Shown: positions 44,787-54,373, counted from the stretch's first letter. The stretch is 64,000 nucleotides of DNA from CPC320 sp002684375 (GCA_965662545.1 CBFIHZ010000006.1:56741-120740), one strand, 5' to 3'. Notes: generated by a model from the letters alone, not told the origin. Translations and numbers: made by a program.

Positions 44787-47108
44787 GTGCCTTCATTTTC
44801 AAATACACTGGAACACGCGATCCATTCCGCTTTGGCTCTGGCCAACGAACGTTCGCATGAATTCGCAACATTAGAGCATCTGCTGTTGGCCCTGATTGAT
44901 GAACCTGAGGCCTCGCAAGTACTCAAAGCTTGCAGCGTTGACACCAACGAACTGCGGGCGACATTGACCGAATTTGTCGATGACGATCTGTCCAATCTTG
45001 TAACCGATATTGATGGCTCAGAGGCGGCGCCAACCGCTGCGTTCCAACGGGTCATTCAACGCGCCGCCATCCATGTGCAAAGCTCGGGTCGGACAGAAGT
45101 GACCGGCGCCAATGTTCTGGTGGCCATTTTTGCCGAGCGCGAATCCAACGCGGCCTTTTTTCTGCAAGAACAGGAAATGACCCGATATGACGCAGTGAAT
45201 TTTATCGCACACGGTGTGGCAAAGGACCCCGCTTATGGCGAAGAGCGCACCGTCACCGGTACCAGTGACATCGCTGAGGACCCAAATAAAAGCGAGGGCG
45301 ATGGCGCCAAAGAAAGCGCGCTGTCAAAATATTGCGTAGATTTGAATGCCAAATCCAAAAAAGGGGATGTCGATCCGTTAATCGGCCGCTCGCACGAAGT
45401 GGAACGCTGTATTCAAGTGCTCTGCCGCCGCCGTAAGAACAACCCGCTGCTTGTGGGCGATCCCGGAGTCGGCAAGACCGCAATCGCAGAGGGGCTGGCG
45501 CGAAAGATTGTTGCAGAAGAAACCCCAGAAGTGCTGGCTGAGACCACAATCTTTTCACTTGATCTGGGCGCTCTTTTGGCAGGGACACGCTATCGAGGCG
45601 ATTTCGAAGAACGTCTCAAGGCGGTTGTCACCGAATTGGAAGACCACCCCGATGCGGTGTTGTTTATCGACGAAATCCACACTGTGATCGGCGCCGGAGC
45701 AACTTCGGGCGGTGCGATGGACGCCTCAAATCTTTTGAAACCGGCATTACAGGGCGGCAAGTTACGCTGTATGGGTTCGACAACTTACAAAGAATTCCGG
45801 CAACATTTTGAAAAAGACAGGGCGCTGGCGCGACGCTTTCAAAAGATCGACGTCAACGAGCCCTCTGTGGCTGACTCAGTTAAAATCCTTAAGGGTCTAA
45901 AGCCGTATTTCGAAGACCATCACCGGATCAAATATACAGCCGAGGCGATCAAATCCGCGGTTGAGCTGGCAGCGCGCTACATCACTGACCGCAAACTGCC
46001 AGACAAAGCCATCGACGTCATCGACGAGGCCGGCGCGGCACAGCATTTGGTGGTTGAAAGCAAACGGCGCAAGACCATTGGCACCAAGGAAATTGAGGAT
46101 GTGGTAGCGAAAATTGCCCGCATACCACCTAAAAACGTCAACAAGGATGACGCCGAGGTGCTGCGCGACCTTGAAAAAAACCTCAAGCGCGTGGTGTTTG
46201 GTCAGGATCCTGCGATCGACGCGCTGGCAAGCGCAATCAAGCTGGCTCGTGCCGGCTTGCGGGAACCGAAAAAACCCATTGGCAATTACCTGTTTACAGG
46301 TCCGACGGGCGTCGGCAAAACCGAGGTCGCCAACCAGCTTGCTGATACGCTGGGGGTCAATATCCTACGATTTGACATGTCAGAATATATGGAAAAGCAT
46401 GCCGTCAGCCGCTTGATCGGTGCACCTCCGGGCTATGTTGGGTTTGATCAGGGCGGATTGCTAACGGATGGCGTTGATCAAACACCGCATTGCGTGCTGC
46501 TTTTGGACGAGATCGAAAAAGCCCACCCCGATGTGTTCAATATCCTGTTACAAGTGATGGATCACGGCACGCTCACCGATCATAACGGCCGCTCGGTTGA
46601 TTTCCGCAATGTTGTGTTAATCATGACGTCGAACGCTGGGGCAGCAGAGCAGGCCAAAGCCGCGATTGGATTTGGGCGCGACCGCCGCGAAGGCGAGGAT
46701 ACTGCCGCGATTGAACGGACCTTTACACCAGAATTCCGCAACCGTCTTGACGCCGTAATTTCTTTTGCACCGTTGGCGAAATCTGTGATCCTGCAAGTGG
46801 TTGAAAAGTTTGTCCTGCAGCTTGAAGCCCAACTCATGGATCGCAATGTCACCATCGAACTCAGCCGGGCGGCCGCCGCTTGGCTGGGCGACAAGGGCTA
46901 TGACGATAAGATGGGGGCCCGCCCCCTCGCACGGGTTATTCAGGAGCATATCAAAAAGCCGCTGGCCGAAGAGTTACTGTTTGGCAAGCTGACAAAAGGC
47001 GGTTTTGTGAAAGTTTCTGTCAAAGATGGTAAGCTGGAACTGAAAACCGAAGGGCCACAAAAGCCGCGTATCGCCGGAGACAAACCGCCGTTGCTCACCG
47101 CAGATTGA
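44787..47108 (+). CDS. clpA: ATP-dependent Clp protease ATP-binding subunit ClpA
   Basis: AAA+ unfoldase that feeds substrates to ClpP. The 773-residue product has the N-domain (LATLEHLLLALIDEP), two AAA modules with P-loops GDPGVGKTAIAEGL and GPTGVGKTEVANQL, and Walker B VLFIDEIHTVIGAG. The ClpP-binding loop is IGFGR (after NAGAAEQAKAA). The start is a GTG at 44787 with GAGGAG nine bases upstream, matching the usual PSFSxTLE N-terminus; an upstream ATG at 44736 would add 17 atypical residues. clpS is not adjacent. Confidence 0.96.
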   Translation: MPSFSNTLEHAIHSALALANERSHEFATLEHLLLALIDEPEASQVLKACSVDTNELRATLTEFVDDDLSNLVTDIDGSEAAPTAAFQRVIQRAAIHVQSSGRTEVTGANVLVAIFAERESNAAFFLQEQEMTRYDAVNFIAHGVAKDPAYGEERTVTGTSDIAEDPNKSEGDGAKESALSKYCVDLNAKSKKGDVDPLIGRSHEVERCIQVLCRRRKNNPLLVGDPGVGKTAIAEGLARKIVAEETPEVLAETTIFSLDLGALLAGTRYRGDFEERLKAVVTELEDHPDAVLFIDEIHTVIGAGATSGGAMDASNLLKPALQGGKLRCMGSTTYKEFRQHFEKDRALARRFQKIDVNEPSVADSVKILKGLKPYFEDHHRIKYTAEAIKSAVELAARYITDRKLPDKAIDVIDEAGAAQHLVVESKRRKTIGTKEIEDVVAKIARIPPKNVNKDDAEVLRDLEKNLKRVVFGQDPAIDALASAIKLARAGLREPKKPIGNYLFTGPTGVGKTEVANQLADTLGVNILRFDMSEYMEKHAVSRLIGAPPGYVGFDQGGLLTDGVDQTPHCVLLLDEIEKAHPDVFNILLQVMDHGTLTDHNGRSVDFRNVVLIMTSNAGAAEQAKAAIGFGRDRREGEDTAAIERTFTPEFRNRLDAVISFAPLAKSVILQVVEKFVLQLEAQLMDRNVTIELSRAAAAWLGDKGYDDKMGARPLARVIQEHIKKPLAEELLFGKLTKGGFVKVSVKDGKLELKTEGPQKPRIAGDKPPLLTAD

Positions 47109-48076
47109 CCGCAAAAGCGATCTTTCTGGCGGCACTTGCTGCGGCGGGCCCAAGTTCGGGGCAGCCTGTTGAGCTTATCTTTCCGCTGGACTGTGTGCTG
47201 GGTCAAACCTGCTATATCGAGGATTACGTCGACCTTGATCCCGGGGACGGACACACAGACTATCGATGTGGCATAAAATCACGCGATGGCCATAAAGGCA
47301 CGGATATCGGCCTGCTATCAGAACAGCAGATGACCCAAGGTGTCAACGTAATCGCCGCAGCCTCGGGCAGGGTACGCGCCGTCAGAGACGGGCTGCCAGA
47401 CCGCCCCGTCACCCCGCAAAACCGCGCCAGCATCGCTGGACAGGAATGTGGCAACGCGGTTGCAGTGCAACATCATGGTGGATGGGAAACCCGGTACTGC
47501 CACCTCAAAAATAATTCATTGCGCAAAAAGCCAGGCGATATGGTCCAAACGGGCGATGTACTGGGTCAAGTGGGCATGAGCGGCCTTTCGAATTTTCCAC
47601 ATCTGCATTTGAGCGTGTCCAAAAACGGCAAAACAATAGACCCTTTTCGGACCGAACAGACCCAAACGTGCTCTGGAACAAAGGGCAATGGCCTGTGGTA
47701 TCAGGCGCCAGCCTATAGCCCGGCAGGTCTTTTTGCTGTTGGCTTTTCTGCGCAAATTCCCAGCTTTGCAGATGTCAAAACCGGCGCGGCGCGGCAGACA
47801 TCTCTGGGCCGTTACGATCCAGCTCTCGTGCTTTATGGTTATGCATTCTATGCCGAGGCAGGTGATCTTATCCATCTGCGCGTAATCGGTCCTGGGAATT
47901 TGAGTTTTGAACACGAAACCCAGATCGAAAAAACCCAAAACCAGCTGTTCCGCGCTTTTGGCAAACGCCGCCCGAAAGCGGGATGGCCCAGCGGTGATTA
48001 TCGCGGTATCGTCACATTGTGGCGCAACAACCGTATCCTCGCAGTGCGGCAGACCCGGTTGACCGTTACACCCTGA
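47105..48076 (+). CDS. M23-family (LytM) peptidase, periplasmic
   Basis: 323-residue protein with a probable signal peptide (about 1-19). The LytM domain has its zinc site: GHKGTDIG (HxxxD) and FPHLHLSVSK (HxH), with a likely third residue in YCHLKNN. These enzymes cleave peptidoglycan cross-links, or act as regulators when inactive; here the metal motifs look complete. The start is a TTG at 47105 that overlaps the clpA stop codon (ATTGA), so translation depends on clpA. The C-terminal 120 residues form an extra beta-rich domain. Confidence 0.8.
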   Translation: MTAKAIFLAALAAAGPSSGQPVELIFPLDCVLGQTCYIEDYVDLDPGDGHTDYRCGIKSRDGHKGTDIGLLSEQQMTQGVNVIAAASGRVRAVRDGLPDRPVTPQNRASIAGQECGNAVAVQHHGGWETRYCHLKNNSLRKKPGDMVQTGDVLGQVGMSGLSNFPHLHLSVSKNGKTIDPFRTEQTQTCSGTKGNGLWYQAPAYSPAGLFAVGFSAQIPSFADVKTGAARQTSLGRYDPALVLYGYAFYAEAGDLIHLRVIGPGNLSFEHETQIEKTQNQLFRAFGKRRPKAGWPSGDYRGIVTLWRNNRILAVRQTRLTVTP

Positions 48077-48083
48077 AAACCAG

Positions 48084-51000
48084 TTATTTTTCAGTAAGCT
48101 TTAATTCAATCCGCCGATTTTGCGCCCGAGCCTCAGGTGTATTTTCAGTGTTTACCGGCTGATATTCGCCGAAACCGTTCGCCGCAAGCCGGTTGGGAGG
48201 AATATCCAGTGTGTTGGCAAAATAGCGCACCACTGACAGCGCCCGCGCCTGACTGAGATGCCAGTTATCGGCAAATCTGGATCCCGACACCACTTTGGTA
48301 TCATCGGTGTGACCGTCGACCCGAATAACCCAGTTGATTTCTTCAGGTATCAGCCCGGCAACCGTCTTAAGAATCTCAGCCACTTTCGCCACTTCCTGCT
48401 GGCCCTCAGGTGACAAATCAGCCCCACCGGGTGGAAACAACACCTCAGATGAAAAGACAAAGCGGTCGCCGGCGATCCTTACGCCTTCTTGCTGACCCAA
48501 AACATCACGCAGCCGACCAAAGAATTCGGACCGATACTTTTCGAGATCTTTCGCCTGATAACTCAGCTGTTCCGTACGGCCCTGAAGTTCCAGAGCCTCG
48601 CGTTCAAGGCGTTTGCGTTCTGCCTCTTCAAGCCTGCGGCGCTTGCGTTCTTCGGCCGCGACACGCGCAAGAGCAGAGTTTAACTGACTGCCGAGGTTTT
48701 GTAATTGAACCTCTTCGGCGATATCCTTGGCCATCGCATCATCCAACAGACCCTGCAGATTTTGCAACTGGGTGCGCAGTGCCGCTACCTGTTGGTTTAA
48801 CAACGCCATTTCACGCCGCGCCTTGGCCGAAATTGCTTTCTCTTTGGACAGCGTTTTCTGCGCCTCAGACAGCAGGGCTGCGCGGGTTTCAGCCTCGGTC
48901 ATCTGATCTGCGTTCAACCGCTCAGCCGCAAGTTTCGCCGCAAGTGCTGCGGCAAGCTTGGCGCGAACATCCTCTTGTTCAGCGTCATCCGCAAGTTTTT
49001 GTGCCAGTGCCGCCGCGAGGCGTTTTTTCAGCCCGTCTGCATCCTGCTCCAGCGCAGCTTTCGCCTGGGCAGCGGCCTCGCGGGTTTTTGCCAGCTCCGC
49101 CCGCAGTTCTGCGATAGCCTGTGTAGCCGCTAACAAAGCGTTCTGGTATCCGCTACTCTCGGCACTCAAAGATTCCAAACGCGCCTCTTGTGCATTGATC
49201 TTAGCCTGTAGAAGGCGCGATTTGTCTTGCAAGTCGTCTATTGTCGCCGTCGATTTTGCGCGCAATCCATCATAGCGCGCAGTCAGATCAGTAAGCTCTG
49301 CTTGCTGGCTCGCGTTTTGGGTCTGCGTCTCCAAAAGATCAGCCCTCAACACAGCAATTTCGCCAGCAGACGCGGCGCTGTCGCTATCGTAACGATCGGT
49401 CAAAGCCGCAAGGTCTTTTTGCTGGCTGGCATTTTCGGACTGCATCGCCAACAGATCAGTCTTAAGGTTGCCAATCGTGTCAGACGCGCTCAACCGCTCC
49501 GCTTCATACCGCTCATTCAGCGCTACAAGATCAGCTTTCAATCCTGCGTTTTCGGCCTGCAACGCCCGCAGATCATCATTTAAACTGTCAATTGTGCCAG
49601 AAGCGGCCGTCTGCTCTGTCGCACTGCGTGCGGCCAGCGCGGCCAGCGCATTATCTTGTTCCGCGTTTTGTGCTTTCAGCGCCACCAGGTCAGCTTGCAA
49701 ACGCTCAATCGCATTGGACGCAGTATCACGCTCCATCGCGTAACGCTCTGACAACACGGTCAAACGCGCGTCTTGGTCACGGGCCTCAGTCTGGGACATT
49801 TGCAACGCTTTTTGCAACTCTGATATTGTGGTCGTGGCTTCACGCCGCTGTTCCTGGGCTTGCAAAGACAGATTTTCAAATTGAGCAATCTGCCGGGCAT
49901 TTTGAATTTGCAAATCCGCCAACACCTGTTCTAGGGCCGCATATTTCTCGGCTGCGGTGCCGCGTTCGGTCTCGCTCTTCAGGCTGAGCGCCATAAACTG
50001 TTGATCCTGCAAAAGCGCATCGGCTTGCAGGGCACTCAGTTCGGATTCTAATAGACGTATTTTGTTAGACATTGCCGTCTGTTCTGAGGCGGCAATTTCC
50101 GAAGTTTTTTGCAGATCCTGCGCCGCCAGAGCGAGCTGTTGTTGCAGTTTTGCCATGGCGTCGTCTCGCTCAACAGAGGCGTCTTCCTGAACCGAAAGAT
50201 CCGATTGCAGAGCAGAATTTTGCGCCTCTAGGCGGGCCATCTGCCGCTCTGCCTCTTGCTGCTCGACCACCGCCTCTATCCGCGCATTTTCCAAATCCAA
50301 CAACGCCGCCGCCAGCGCTTGTTCTATTTCTGACAGCCGCGCCGCGCGGGCATCTGCTGCGCCACGGGCCTCCCCCAGCGTCATCTGCGCAGTATCCAAT
50401 CGCTGCTGGACCGTCTGCATCTGCTTTTGGGTCATCTCCAGTTGATCCTGCGTCACCTCAAGCTGTACGGCTGTCAGAGCAAGTTTACCGGTCACTGCGT
50501 CAAGATCATCCCGCGTCGTCTCAAGTTCAGTCTGCAAAAGACCCGATTGGGTCTCGGCATCAGTCTTTGACAACAGTGCTGCCGCAAGCTGCATATCCAA
50601 ATCATCCTGCACCGTATCGGCCGCCGCAAGCAGGGTCAGCGTGTCTTCGGCCTCTTTCCTCTGCTGTTCGAGCGCCATGGTCATTGCGGTCAGTTCGGCA
50701 TCAGCATTTTTCAGACGTTCGCGCAGCGCCTCCGCGGCCGCAGCTTCGGCCAAACGCGACGCCTCTTTTGCGCTTAGCGCCTCTTCGCTGGCGGTCAAAC
50801 GTTGGGTGAGTTCGGCTTGAACGCTCTGTTGGTCAGCAGCATCCCGGCGCAAATCCTCGATCAAAGCCTCAAGAGCCTCGCGCTTGGTCGCCGCCAACCG
50901 TGCCTGTTCGGATTGTGCATCCACTTCACTGCGGCTCTGGGTCAGCGCCACTTGCAGCGCCTCTTCGCGCGACAGCAAATCCTGCCGCTCAACTTCGAGC

Positions 51001-51464
51001 GCCTCGCGCTGTTGCTGCAGAGTATCAATGGTACTCAGAGAAGCTGTGCGCTGAGCCAAGAGGCCTGCCACCTGATCTTCAAACGACACTATCTGCGCGG
51101 TCGCCTCTGACAGGGCCTGTTTCTGCGCGGCACTGGCCAGTCGCAGCGAGGCAATCAAAGCCGCCTGTTCGGTGGCTGCGGCATTTGCACTTGCAAGCTG
51201 GCCCGAAAGATCCCCCAACTTGGTTTCCAGATCGATTGCACGGCCCTGTTCCAAACCCAGTGCCTGACCCAACGCCAGAACTTCTGAGGCCAGCGAATTC
51301 AGTTCGTTTTCCTGACCGGTAATGGTTTCACGCAGGACAAATTGCACGACGGTAAAGATCGTCAGCACAAACATCAAAACCAACAACAGACCGGTCATAG
51401 CATCAACAAAACCCGGCCAGATTGAGGCTTGGAACCGTTGACCGGTACGCCGTGACAGGGGCAT
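48084..51464 (-). CDS. MotB/OmpA-like protein with giant coiled coil
   Basis: 1126 residues. There is one N-terminal transmembrane helix (about 20-44) just after WPGFVDAMTGLLLVLMF; Asp21 sits where MotB-type proteins have their proton-binding Asp. Residues 50 to about 960 are a continuous predicted coiled coil with very high Ala/Gln/Glu/Leu content. The C-terminus (about 995-1126) is an OmpA/MotB peptidoglycan-binding domain: IRVDGHTDDTKVVSG, LSQARALSVVRYF and NRLAANGFGEYQPV. Seven tandem 39-residue repeats fill 472-744. It ends three bases before the MotA-like gene in transcription order and is very likely its partner. Function unknown; a proton-driven envelope machine is the natural guess. 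Confidence 0.85.
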   Translation of the reverse strand: MPLSRRTGQRFQASIWPGFVDAMTGLLLVLMFVLTIFTVVQFVLRETITGQENELNSLASEVLALGQALGLEQGRAIDLETKLGDLSGQLASANAAATEQAALIASLRLASAAQKQALSEATAQIVSFEDQVAGLLAQRTASLSTIDTLQQQREALEVERQDLLSREEALQVALTQSRSEVDAQSEQARLAATKREALEALIEDLRRDAADQQSVQAELTQRLTASEEALSAKEASRLAEAAAAEALRERLKNADAELTAMTMALEQQRKEAEDTLTLLAAADTVQDDLDMQLAAALLSKTDAETQSGLLQTELETTRDDLDAVTGKLALTAVQLEVTQDQLEMTQKQMQTVQQRLDTAQMTLGEARGAADARAARLSEIEQALAAALLDLENARIEAVVEQQEAERQMARLEAQNSALQSDLSVQEDASVERDDAMAKLQQQLALAAQDLQKTSEIAASEQTAMSNKIRLLESELSALQADALLQDQQFMALSLKSETERGTAAEKYAALEQVLADLQIQNARQIAQFENLSLQAQEQRREATTTISELQKALQMSQTEARDQDARLTVLSERYAMERDTASNAIERLQADLVALKAQNAEQDNALAALAARSATEQTAASGTIDSLNDDLRALQAENAGLKADLVALNERYEAERLSASDTIGNLKTDLLAMQSENASQQKDLAALTDRYDSDSAASAGEIAVLRADLLETQTQNASQQAELTDLTARYDGLRAKSTATIDDLQDKSRLLQAKINAQEARLESLSAESSGYQNALLAATQAIAELRAELAKTREAAAQAKAALEQDADGLKKRLAAALAQKLADDAEQEDVRAKLAAALAAKLAAERLNADQMTEAETRAALLSEAQKTLSKEKAISAKARREMALLNQQVAALRTQLQNLQGLLDDAMAKDIAEEVQLQNLGSQLNSALARVAAEERKRRRLEEAERKRLEREALELQGRTEQLSYQAKDLEKYRSEFFGRLRDVLGQQEGVRIAGDRFVFSSEVLFPPGGADLSPEGQQEVAKVAEILKTVAGLIPEEINWVIRVDGHTDDTKVVSGSRFADNWHLSQARALSVVRYFANTLDIPPNRLAANGFGEYQPVNTENTPEARAQNRRIELKLTEK
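49233..50051 (-). repeat. Seven tandem 39-residue (117-base) coiled-coil repeats
   Basis: Aligned at the leading Leu, residues 472-510, 511-549, 550-588, 589-627, 628-666, 667-705 and 706-744 all share the pattern LxxxLxxLQxxNAxQ...L..LxxRYxxExxxASxTIxx. One degenerate copy flanks each end. All seven are exactly 39 residues, equivalent to four heptads plus one hendecad. Confidence 0.85.
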
Positions 51465-51467
51465 TGA

Positions 51468-52709
51468 CTAGCCCTCCTGCACCGGTCCATCAGAAGCGGA
51501 GGCCAATCTGGCTTTTTCACGCATCTGACGAATCGACTGGCGTCCCGCCATCAGTTGAGCCATATTTTCCAATGGTTCATGTAGGGATGCCAGATCGGCC
51601 CTGAGTTCGGCCATCGTCTCTTGGCGACCGGCGGCAATCTCTTCAAGAATGCGCAGCATCTGCACATCCATCGATCGCAATCGCATGCGGCTTTCGGCGT
51701 CGAAGCCATCGCCAAGGTCGAGTTGCTGCAAAGTTTCCACCAGACGTTGCTGGCCCTCCGCAACACGCTGCATTCCACCCTCGACGTTATCCGACGCCTC
51801 CATCTGGCGCGTCATGTTATCGAGCGCATCGGCAAGGCGACCTAATTTTTCGTCAACCACAAATCGGCTTGATTCCGCGCTGGCAAAGATATTTTGCATC
51901 TTTTCCATCTGCTGCGCCATATGATCAAGAATGCCGGCCACCATTGTCTGCTCTGTGTTGCTGTCGCCATCGCCACTGGAAAAACCAACCCGGGTAATCG
52001 AGGAGAGCCATTCCTCCAACTCGCGGTAAAACCGGTTCTGCCCGTGTCCGGCAAATAGCTCAAGCAAACCCACAACCAGTGAACCCGCCAAGCCAAGCAA
52101 AGACGAGGCGAACGCAACCCCCATGCCACTGAGTTGGCTGTCGAGCCCGTTCATCAAGCGGCCGAAAACGGCAGCGCCCTCTTCGCCGTCTTGTGGTGCC
52201 AAGGATCGGATCGTATCAACTAGCGCCGGAACTGTTGTCGCAAGCCCATAAAATGTTCCTAAAAGGCCTAAAAATATCAGTAAGTTGACCAAATACCGAG
52301 TAAATTCACGCGCTTCATCAATTCGAGTTGCCACCGAATCAAGAATTGACCGATTAGACGAGGCACCAATCTGCATTGCCATTCCACGGGTGCGCAGAAG
52401 TGTCGCCAATGGCGCCAATAAGCGAGGTGCCTTAGCATCCATGACATCATCATGTTTTCCAACGAAACGCTCAATCCAGCGCACCGAAGTGATCAGCTGT
52501 GCAACCTGCCAAAAACACCCGACAACACCAATAAAAAATACAAACAGGATAAATCCGTTCAGATAGGGATTGGCCTCAAATACTGGCAGAACTCTTGGCG
52601 CCGCAAGAGTACCGCCAGACGCCACCAGAGCCAAAACCAAAAGCATCAGTACAATCTGACGTATCGGCTGCGAAAAATGCAGCTCTGTTTTTGGATCTGA
52701 TAAGTCCAT
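51468..52709 (-). CDS. MotA/TolQ/ExbB-like membrane protein
   Basis: 413-residue proton-channel-like subunit. Four hydrophobic segments lie at about 18-38, 51-71, 138-161 and 198-220; the last two resemble the channel helices of the MotA/TolQ/ExbB family (LVNLLIFLGLLGTFYGLATTVP; GMGVAFASSLLGLAGSL). The remaining 190 C-terminal residues are a soluble helical tail. ATG at 52709 is chosen over an adjacent TTG. It abuts the MotB-like gene by three bases. ZorA of Zorya defence is similar in layout, but the zorC/zorD genes are absent and the long tail here belongs to the partner subunit. Confidence 0.82.
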   Translation of the reverse strand: MDLSDPKTELHFSQPIRQIVLMLLVLALVASGGTLAAPRVLPVFEANPYLNGFILFVFFIGVVGCFWQVAQLITSVRWIERFVGKHDDVMDAKAPRLLAPLATLLRTRGMAMQIGASSNRSILDSVATRIDEAREFTRYLVNLLIFLGLLGTFYGLATTVPALVDTIRSLAPQDGEEGAAVFGRLMNGLDSQLSGMGVAFASSLLGLAGSLVVGLLELFAGHGQNRFYRELEEWLSSITRVGFSSGDGDSNTEQTMVAGILDHMAQQMEKMQNIFASAESSRFVVDEKLGRLADALDNMTRQMEASDNVEGGMQRVAEGQQRLVETLQQLDLGDGFDAESRMRLRSMDVQMLRILEEIAAGRQETMAELRADLASLHEPLENMAQLMAGRQSIRQMREKARLASASDGPVQEG

Positions 52710-52774
52710 CAAAAATCGGTCCTAGCACGTTTCAGATCCATATCCTATTTCTTCTTAAGCGTTAAGCCAAGCTA

Positions 52775-53299
52775 TTATCCTGCCAAAGCTGCGACACGCG
52801 TCGAAAGCCACGATAAATCTGCATCACAAATACCCATGTCGGCAAGCTGGTGTGCGGTCTTATATAAGTATTCACTGTTCGCGCCGCGTCCGCCCACCGC
52901 TCGGCTGATAATAAGCGCTTGTTCTTCCATCGAAAGTGCCCCGCAATACTGTACATGATCGGGGTCAACCACGTAGGTCAGCGCCGATACCGTAGAGCCG
53001 TCTGCAAGAACTATGAGAAGCGTTTTTTCGACATAAGCCGACGAGACCAACTCGCGTTCACGCAAATAGCTTAGCGTCTGCTGCCGCCTTGCCGCAGGCA
53101 CCAAAAGCGCCATACCATGACACAGCGCATCAGGTTGCTCATCCAAGGCCAAAACCAACCCGGGTGCCTCGGGGGTGCCGCGATGGTGAATTGAACGCAT
53201 GCAGAAGCTGCGGTGATAGCCCGAAAGCGTTGCGAGCTGACACTGCACATACTCAAACCCCGGGTTCCACAGCAACGATCCATAGCCAAATACCCACAT
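52775..53299 (-). CDS. ChaC-like gamma-glutamylcyclotransferase
   Basis: 174-residue enzyme releasing 5-oxoproline from glutathione. The family N-terminus is WVFGYGSLLWNPGF, and the central stretch has RELVSSAYVEKTLLI with a likely catalytic Glu region. The second ATG (53299) is chosen because it is six bases from AGAGGA; the first ATG is directly on it. It is divergent from the DUF2125 gene and downstream of no obvious operon partner. Confidence 0.88.
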   Translation of the reverse strand: MWVFGYGSLLWNPGFEYVQCQLATLSGYHRSFCMRSIHHRGTPEAPGLVLALDEQPDALCHGMALLVPAARRQQTLSYLRERELVSSAYVEKTLLIVLADGSTVSALTYVVDPDHVQYCGALSMEEQALIISRAVGGRGANSEYLYKTAHQLADMGICDADLSWLSTRVAALAG

Positions 53300-53371
53300 A
53301 CGCATTCCTCTGGTTCTTATGCTAGGATGTGCTGTAAACGCTATCGCAAGTAAGGTGAAGAGAGGTGTTTT

Positions 53372-54373
53372 GTGAAACGTTTACTATTTGTCATCCTTGT
53401 CGCCACTCTCGGCTGGTCCGGGTATTGGTTTGTCGGTGCCCAAAGCCTTCGACACGGCATATCACACTGGTTTGAAAGTCGTCAGGATGCGGGCTGGATC
53501 GCCGCCTACAGCGCCGTTTCTGTGCGTGGTTTTCCGAATCGATTTGACACCAATTTCACCGATTTGGAGCTGGCCGACCCCAGCACCGGCTGGGCCTGGT
53601 CTGTAAATTTTTTCCAACTGTTCAGCCTAAGCTACAAACCCACCCACCTGATTGCGGTATGGCCTCCACAGCAAAAGCTGTCGACACCAAACCGTAAACT
53701 CGCGATCAGCAGCGCCGATATGCGGGCCAGTCTTGTTGTTGATAACCCAAAATCACTTGCACTGGACCGCAGTAGCTTTGTTGCAAAAGATCTTACCGTG
53801 ACCAACGCAGATCAGACCGGCGTTCGGGCAAGCCTTATGTCCTTGGCGCTGCAGCGCCGCGACTTGACAACCCACAGCTATCAAATCGCCCTGTCAGCAG
53901 AAGGTCTCGGCCCCCTCGAAGCCACCCGCAAACAGCTCGACCCTACGGCAATGTTGCCCAGCTATCTGCAACTTTTAAAAGCCGATATGACCATCGCATT
54001 TGACCGGCCCTGGGACCGATCAACCCTTGAAGCCCTTAGGCCACAACCAACTGCTATTGATCTTCATTTGGCGCAGGCAACCTGGGGTGCGCTTAACCTT
54101 AAAATTGCCGGCAAACTGGCAATCGACGCTGCCGGTTGGCCCAGCGGCGAGGTCACCGTAAAGGCTTCCCAATGGCGCAAAATTCTGGATTTGACCCGCA
54201 ATGCGGGACAGTTACCAGACCAAGTGATTGACATGATGGAAAAAGCCCTGGGGTTTTTGGCACGGCTGAAAGGCCAAGACAGTTCGCTTGATCTGACGTT
54301 GACCCTTAAAGACCAGAAAATATTTTTAGGCCCAATCGCCCTGGCGCCTGCGCCTCGACTACATTTGCGGTAG
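53372..54373 (+). CDS. DUF2125 domain protein, membrane-anchored
   Basis: 333 residues with an N-terminal hydrophobic signal anchor (about 3-20) followed by a beta-rich periplasmic body. YSAVSVRGFPNRFDTNFTDLELAD is the characteristic N-terminal stretch, and DPTAMLPSYLQLL lies in the middle. The start is a GTG at 53372 with AGAGAGG upstream. DUF2125 proteins are common in alphaproteobacteria; the function is unknown, though an AsmA-like lipid-transport fold has been suggested for related domains. Confidence 0.85.
   Translation: MKRLLFVILVATLGWSGYWFVGAQSLRHGISHWFESRQDAGWIAAYSAVSVRGFPNRFDTNFTDLELADPSTGWAWSVNFFQLFSLSYKPTHLIAVWPPQQKLSTPNRKLAISSADMRASLVVDNPKSLALDRSSFVAKDLTVTNADQTGVRASLMSLALQRRDLTTHSYQIALSAEGLGPLEATRKQLDPTAMLPSYLQLLKADMTIAFDRPWDRSTLEALRPQPTAIDLHLAQATWGALNLKIAGKLAIDAAGWPSGEVTVKASQWRKILDLTRNAGQLPDQVIDMMEKALGFLARLKGQDSSLDLTLTLKDQKIFLGPIALAPAPRLHLR

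Noticed and set aside
48410..50809. Long plus-strand frames opposite the coiled-coil gene
   Set aside because: They arise from the biased codon use of the Ala/Gln/Glu-rich coiled coil and have no ribosome-binding sites or families.
51468..52709. Zorya defence system (ZorA/ZorB)
   Set aside because: The MotA-like and MotB-like genes resemble ZorA and ZorB, but there are no ZorC/ZorD or ZorE genes on either side, and the long tail belongs to the MotB-like protein rather than the MotA-like one.
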